Below are positions 59,728 to 64,000 of a stretch of 64,000 nt of DNA, in pieces (the stretch's first letter is position 1; each line of letters opens with the position of its first letter). The position numbers and the translations under genes were made by a program. The notes beneath the pieces are model-generated. The model worked only from the letters and a program-made list of their open reading frames with translations, was not told the DNA's origin and made no database searches. Location of the stretch: positions 27,175,869-27,239,868 of the forward strand of contig OY986970.1 of NCBI GenBank assembly GCA_963920575.1, in the 5' to 3' direction. The DNA comes from Narthecium ossifragum. Lineage: Eukaryota; Streptophyta; Magnoliopsida; Dioscoreales; Nartheciaceae.

Positions 59728-61752
59728 TTAGAACACAAAGCTAAAAAGTTGAGTTTCCCATTCAGCCACACCTTCAATATCATCTCTTAGCCAATCCTGT
59801 GCACATATCAAAGCTTGTACAGTTGTGGGGTCCATGGAACTCAGGTACTGATTAAGAACTCTACCTTCAGTGTCCAAGGCAACAACCGATACAGGAATTG
59901 CCAGAAAATCGTGTGCCATTATAGAAAGGATGGGATACTTTGCAGCATTAAATTTCCACCAGCCTAAGATGTTAAAGTTTTCATCAAGCCCTTCTTTTGA
60001 GGGATGAACAGCTTCTTCTAAATACATATCCAGATCTGATTTAACCAATTGGTTTGAAGAGGTCTCCTGGAGGTATTGATCAAGACCTCTTCGCGTATCA
60101 GACAGTGTTATACGAGAAGACGGCTTAGAATCTTCAACAACCCCACAGTCACTGCTCGTGCACCCGCTACTAGACCCAAAATAACAAAGAAGGGATTGAC
60201 TATTGGATGTGTGGGTTGACCGAACTGCATATTCATTATATATATTTAACAAGCGCTTACGGATATCTTCAATCCGTGTCTTGGCATCATAAGTATCACC
60301 ATATATTTGCTTGAAGAAGTACTCAACAGATTTCATCTTATATCTCGGATCCAAGATAGAAGCAATCGCCATTACTATTCTTGTTATGCCCCAGTGCTCT
60401 TCGAATTTGTCAAACATATGTGAAGCCATTGATTGAATGATAGGATGTGGACTTATACACCAAGTCTTCAATAACAACTGGATACTATAAATGTCATTGA
60501 AATATAGGTTTGCCGTGGGAATTCTAGTGCCTGAGAACTTGTCTATCATCTGATAGAACTCTTCAAAGCATTCACTAACAGCTTTAACCTCAAGCCACTC
60601 CTGGGTAGATGGCAAATTTGTGAACTCAGCGTCATTTTCAGCTAACCAAGTGAAAGCTTCTTGAAATACACATGCGGTTTTAAGCATTATATATGCTGAA
60701 CTCCAGCTTGTTGGAATATCACTTACTACCAACTTTTGGTGCGCACCAACCTGCTTTGCTGCCTTCTGAAACTTTTCCATTCTCGCTGGTGAAGATTTCA
60801 CATATTCAACTCTATCACGCACTTTATTGACAATTTCACTTGCTAACTCCAGGCCTTCTTGTACAATGAGATTCAAAATATGGGCGCAGCTACGCACATG
60901 AAACAAATCGTCATTTGATTGATGGAGACCCTTTGACTGAAGAAATTTCAGGAGCACATTAGCAACCACATCATCAAAGCTGCAGTTGTCCAAGACTACA
61001 CTAAATAACTTTTGGTCAATATTCCAATCACACATCTTCTCCACAATGGCCTTACTGATTTCTTCGCTTGTCAATGGAGATTCAACATGAAGAAAGTTGA
61101 GAATTTTTCTTTGGAACTTCCAATCATTATCAATATAATGGCAAGTCAAGCACAAGTATTCCACATCTTCATTTGATTTCCACATATCAACTGTCAGACT
61201 AACTCGATAAGGAAGCTTTACAAGCCCTTCATGCAACTTAAGTCTGACAGTTTCATAGATTTTCATGCAATCTGCTTTGATGGTGTCATAGGATACTAAA
61301 TTGAATTGTGGCTGAAGATTTCTTATGAAAGTTTTAAAGCCAGGGTGCTGAACAATTGCGAAAGGATAGCCGTGAAGCACAATCATTCTTGCAAGATCCT
61401 GCCGGCTTAGCTCTTGATCAAATTGGAAGCGGTCAAGATTTCCATTTCCATCATTCTTCTGCTCACCAGATTTTAGTGCTAGTCGTCGAACAACTAACTT
61501 TCTCCTCTTTATTCTCTTACTGGACATGCAAACTCCCAAGTGGTTTTTCAGATGCGTAGTTCCACTTCGGCTACTTGCTGTCAATTCTTTCTTGCAGTGA
61601 TTACATACAGCTATGTATGTCCCATCTGCCTTCTGTTCCTTGGTAAAGTCATTCCAGACAAGTGACCTCAACTTTCTCGATTTCGGGTTACGAGATGCCC
61701 GGGATGCCTCTGCACTATTGTCATGTCCATCCATCTCCATAATTTCAGACAT
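59728..61752 (-). CDS. hAT-transposase-derived BED zinc-finger protein (DAYSLEEPER/RICESLEEPER-like)
   Basis: One uninterrupted minus-strand frame encodes 674 residues. A BED finger spans about residues 28-78, with LVWNDF, C50-x2-C53, H67 and H71. The RNase H-like part has D189 in LTVDMW and D255 in VVLDNCSFDD, at positions of the first two hAT catalytic acids, and RSCAHILNLIVQEGL. A C-terminal hATC dimerisation region runs from about 573 to 660 (NILGWWKFNAAKYPILSIMA). The usual SAxSExxFS motif, which holds the third acid (Glu), is replaced by VSVVALDTEGRVL, with residues missing. I see no hAT inverted ends or 8-bp duplication next to it. An intact frame with a lost catalytic site argues for a domesticated regulator. 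No intron interrupts the coding part. Confidence 0.88.
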   Translation of the reverse strand: MSEIMEMDGHDNSAEASRASRNPKSRKLRSLVWNDFTKEQKADGTYIAVCNHCKKELTASSRSGTTHLKNHLGVCMSSKRIKRRKLVVRRLALKSGEQKNDGNGNLDRFQFDQELSRQDLARMIVLHGYPFAIVQHPGFKTFIRNLQPQFNLVSYDTIKADCMKIYETVRLKLHEGLVKLPYRVSLTVDMWKSNEDVEYLCLTCHYIDNDWKFQRKILNFLHVESPLTSEEISKAIVEKMCDWNIDQKLFSVVLDNCSFDDVVANVLLKFLQSKGLHQSNDDLFHVRSCAHILNLIVQEGLELASEIVNKVRDRVEYVKSSPARMEKFQKAAKQVGAHQKLVVSDIPTSWSSAYIMLKTACVFQEAFTWLAENDAEFTNLPSTQEWLEVKAVSECFEEFYQMIDKFSGTRIPTANLYFNDIYSIQLLLKTWCISPHPIIQSMASHMFDKFEEHWGITRIVMAIASILDPRYKMKSVEYFFKQIYGDTYDAKTRIEDIRKRLLNIYNEYAVRSTHTSNSQSLLCYFGSSSGCTSSDCGVVEDSKPSSRITLSDTRRGLDQYLQETSSNQLVKSDLDMYLEEAVHPSKEGLDENFNILGWWKFNAAKYPILSIMAHDFLAIPVSVVALDTEGRVLNQYLSSMDPTTVQALICAQDWLRDDIEGVAEWETQLFSFVF

Positions 61753-64000
61753 ACTGCATCAAATATGAGAAACAATAACACATTCACATGTTGTAACAGT
61801 GATTGCAGCTATTGGTCGTCTTTCATTAAAAAACGGGAGGCAATCAACACGAGAAATATTAGGAACTTAGCCATGTAGTGAAAATATATGTCTATTCACA
61901 TGCGGATGTTCTTGGCTAGGGATTGGGGAGAAAAGATCTTCCAACTCATGCATATTTGAGGACAATATTGAAAGCATTAAAACTTGTTAGCTGCATGAAA
62001 GTTGTCTGGCACCTGGATAATACTTCGGTCGATGAACTATGGTTGGCCATCCAAGTTGTCACAATTTAAAATAGCAACTCATCAATACACGGTCAAACCA
62101 TTACCATCTTCTGGAATTCTAATTTCCTAGCCATATACCTTGATCATTGTTTGCATCCAAGTTGTCACAATTCAAGCATAGATTATTGTTAGACATGTAT
62201 GCTGAATCTTGATTACCAAGAGATTTATGCATACTGGTCACTTAATAGAACATTATCAACAAATGTTTGGCTTTCAGATCATATCATCCTAAAACCAATC
62301 ACAGAAAATCTGGAAACACTGCAAGAGCGTGATCCGAAGAGAAAACTGCAATAAACCAAGTGGTAGTGTGTCGACTGCGATTTGAGAGGTTTCTGTTACA
62401 GTTATAGCTGCTTATTGTGGGGTTAAAGGACAGATGAGAAAGTTATAGACTGGCATTTGCTTCACCAAGAAGCATAAGCTCATCCCAGGAAGCATGTGAT
62501 TCAGAGAAAGTTCTGCTTATGTTCAAGACATAAACTAAAAGAGAAATTAGTATGGTAGCAATTGGTCATTGTGATCACGAAAAATAAATCTTCAATATAG
62601 ATTAGAAGAATTTCTAAACGTTAGCTATCCATATAACTAAAGATGGATGATTTATCTTACAACAAGAAGAATAAAGTCTCCTTTTGAAGCACAGACTCAC
62701 ACCTAGTTGAGTTAATAAAAAGGCTACGAATTGGTCATATAGAGCTTATTTCAATACTTCATGTACGAAGCCTGTTTAAATCAAACTCTAGGTTTCAATA
62801 GACAAGAGCCCATCTACTTTCTTGAAGACAGTTAGATACCAATTTAGACCTTTCCGTTTATTGACATCAAGCAAATAGTGGTTGAAAATGCGCACTCAAC
62901 AAAAAGAGAAAGAAGCTAATTATTGCATTCTGGCACTTAAAATCTCTCGCATGGAACTGCTCCTGGTTAGACACCTAGGCAGACCTAACTAGGCAGTTTG
63001 GCCGGTCAAGTGCCTCCTAGTCCAAGCCCAGCTTGGCAGCTAGTGACCGCAGTGGCCAACCATTATTTTGGCCGGTACTTATGCAGAAACCCGGCGTCCA
63101 ACTATGATATAAGTTCCACTCAAAGTTACTAAAGTGTGTTAAATACTTAAACATAATGCACGAAATATAAGATTGAGGATAGTAAGCCATTCTGCATATA
63201 AGATCAACTGGTTTTGCTCAGTCATGTCATCTTGATTCTTCATTTCTCATTTGCCTGATGAAAGATTCATGGCAGAAAATGAGGTCAATCAACGTTTGCA
63301 CACCCTTTTAGCATTTGCACTTTCTTCAGTCAGCAACTTTTTCCTCAATAAAAGTTTCTCTTCACTGGCGTAGATCAAGTTTTTCGTGGCTTAAAAGAGC
63401 CTAGTTTTAGCTTTTAAAATTAAAAAAGCTCTCTTGGTGAATATGATGCAACTTTCTTGCTTCAAAATCAGCTCTCTTTTTTTTTGGTTTCTGAAAATTA
63501 GCTATCTGATAGCTGGGTACTACATGCTTTTGAAACTACTAACTCAAACACGGAAATTTCAAATAATCGGTTAGGAGAAATTTGTTCTCGCCTTTCACAA
63601 CAAGTGTCCACCATGCCTCTACGTAAACTTGACTCAAGCCACACATCCCACGACATCACTTCTCCTAACACATGGAACGTTCATAACAAAAATCATTAGG
63701 TACATCATGTCCTCGCCTTTCAAACAAGCTTCCGTCGTGCCTCAATATAAACCATCCTCGAGTCACACATTCCACACATCCAGCCTCAAATCAGCAAAAG
63801 TGATGCCAGAAACAGCCCTCGAACGGTTGATAAATCCTTCCCAACCAAGAATCCAGTCGGTTGGATAGATGTTTCCGGCATCAAAAAGAACCCCACCAGC
63901 CCCTCTCTATGTTAATCAACTAGGTATATCTTCAGCTTCTTTGTGAACAATGTTCATGGTAATGCTATGTGGCTTAAGTTGTAAAGTGCCAATAATCAAA
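61753..64000. other. Upstream flank of the hAT-derived gene, no gene recognised
   Basis: The DNA is AT-rich, with a GC-richer patch at 62970-63110 containing TTGGCCGG twice, which resembles the dispersed GCCGG-rich repeats near the left edge. A non-coding first exon of the hAT-derived gene may lie here, but no splice pair could be supported. Confidence 0.45.

Overview
This window is nuclear DNA of a flowering plant, most likely a monocot. Genes have spliceosomal introns with GT-AG borders. Several first exons are very GC-rich (the two-pore channel, the glycosyltransferase, the SLAC1-like channel and the DRT102-like gene) next to AT-rich introns, which is typical of monocots. The spaces between genes are packed with plant-type transposable elements. 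I cannot name the species. I saw no CRISPR array, rRNA or tRNA gene. A run of 200 Ns at 57611-57810 is an assembly gap.

Layout, left to right. 1-12.4 kb: a minus-strand gene for an SR-rich, J-domain (DnaJ) protein; its 3' end lies beyond the left edge and its introns carry several small elements. Upstream of it is a tandem array of ~240-270 bp units, one of which holds a PIF/Harbinger-type MITE. 14.1-19.8 kb: a minus-strand two-pore K+ channel (TPK) whose single 4.3 kb intron contains a Mutator-like element that captured an ABCG-transporter fragment. 20.4-22.6 kb: a second Mutator-like element carrying leucine-rich-repeat fragments, then a MITE. 23.3-25.7 kb: a BRANCHLESS TRICHOME-like coiled-coil gene broken by a 1.94 kb solo LTR with a perfect 5-bp target duplication. 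29.2-33.1 kb: a plus-strand five-exon Golgi alpha-1,4-glycosyltransferase-like gene. 35.2-40.0 kb: a minus-strand eleven-exon RRP41 exosome subunit gene, head-to-head with 40.95-45.3 kb, a plus-strand D-cysteine desulfhydrase/ACC-deaminase-like PLP enzyme. 46.1-48.1 kb: a plus-strand AWPM-19/PM19 membrane protein gene. 49.2-51.6 kb: a minus-strand SLAC1-homologue anion channel. 51.6-56.5 kb: repeats, including a decayed Ty1/copia reverse transcriptase and a retroposon. 56.5-57.5 kb: a minus-strand intronless DRT102-like RpiB-cupin gene. 59.7-61.8 kb: a minus-strand intact 674-codon BED-finger hAT-transposase-like gene that lacks the expected catalytic glutamate motif, so it looks domesticated.

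The genes do not form a pathway. TPK and the SLAC1 homologue are both ion channels, and AWPM-19 belongs to an ABA/dehydration-associated family, but nothing in the sequence shows joint control. The most unusual content is the transposable elements: two gene-capturing Mutator-like elements, a solo LTR interrupting an exon whose frame continues exactly across the insertion, a five-copy retroposon family with 9-16 bp target duplications (three insertion events reusing one target), and a MITE insertion whose empty site is preserved in neighbouring tandem units. All exon models were made by eye from splice consensus, reading frame and family resemblance. Names rest on recalled family motifs, not on a search.
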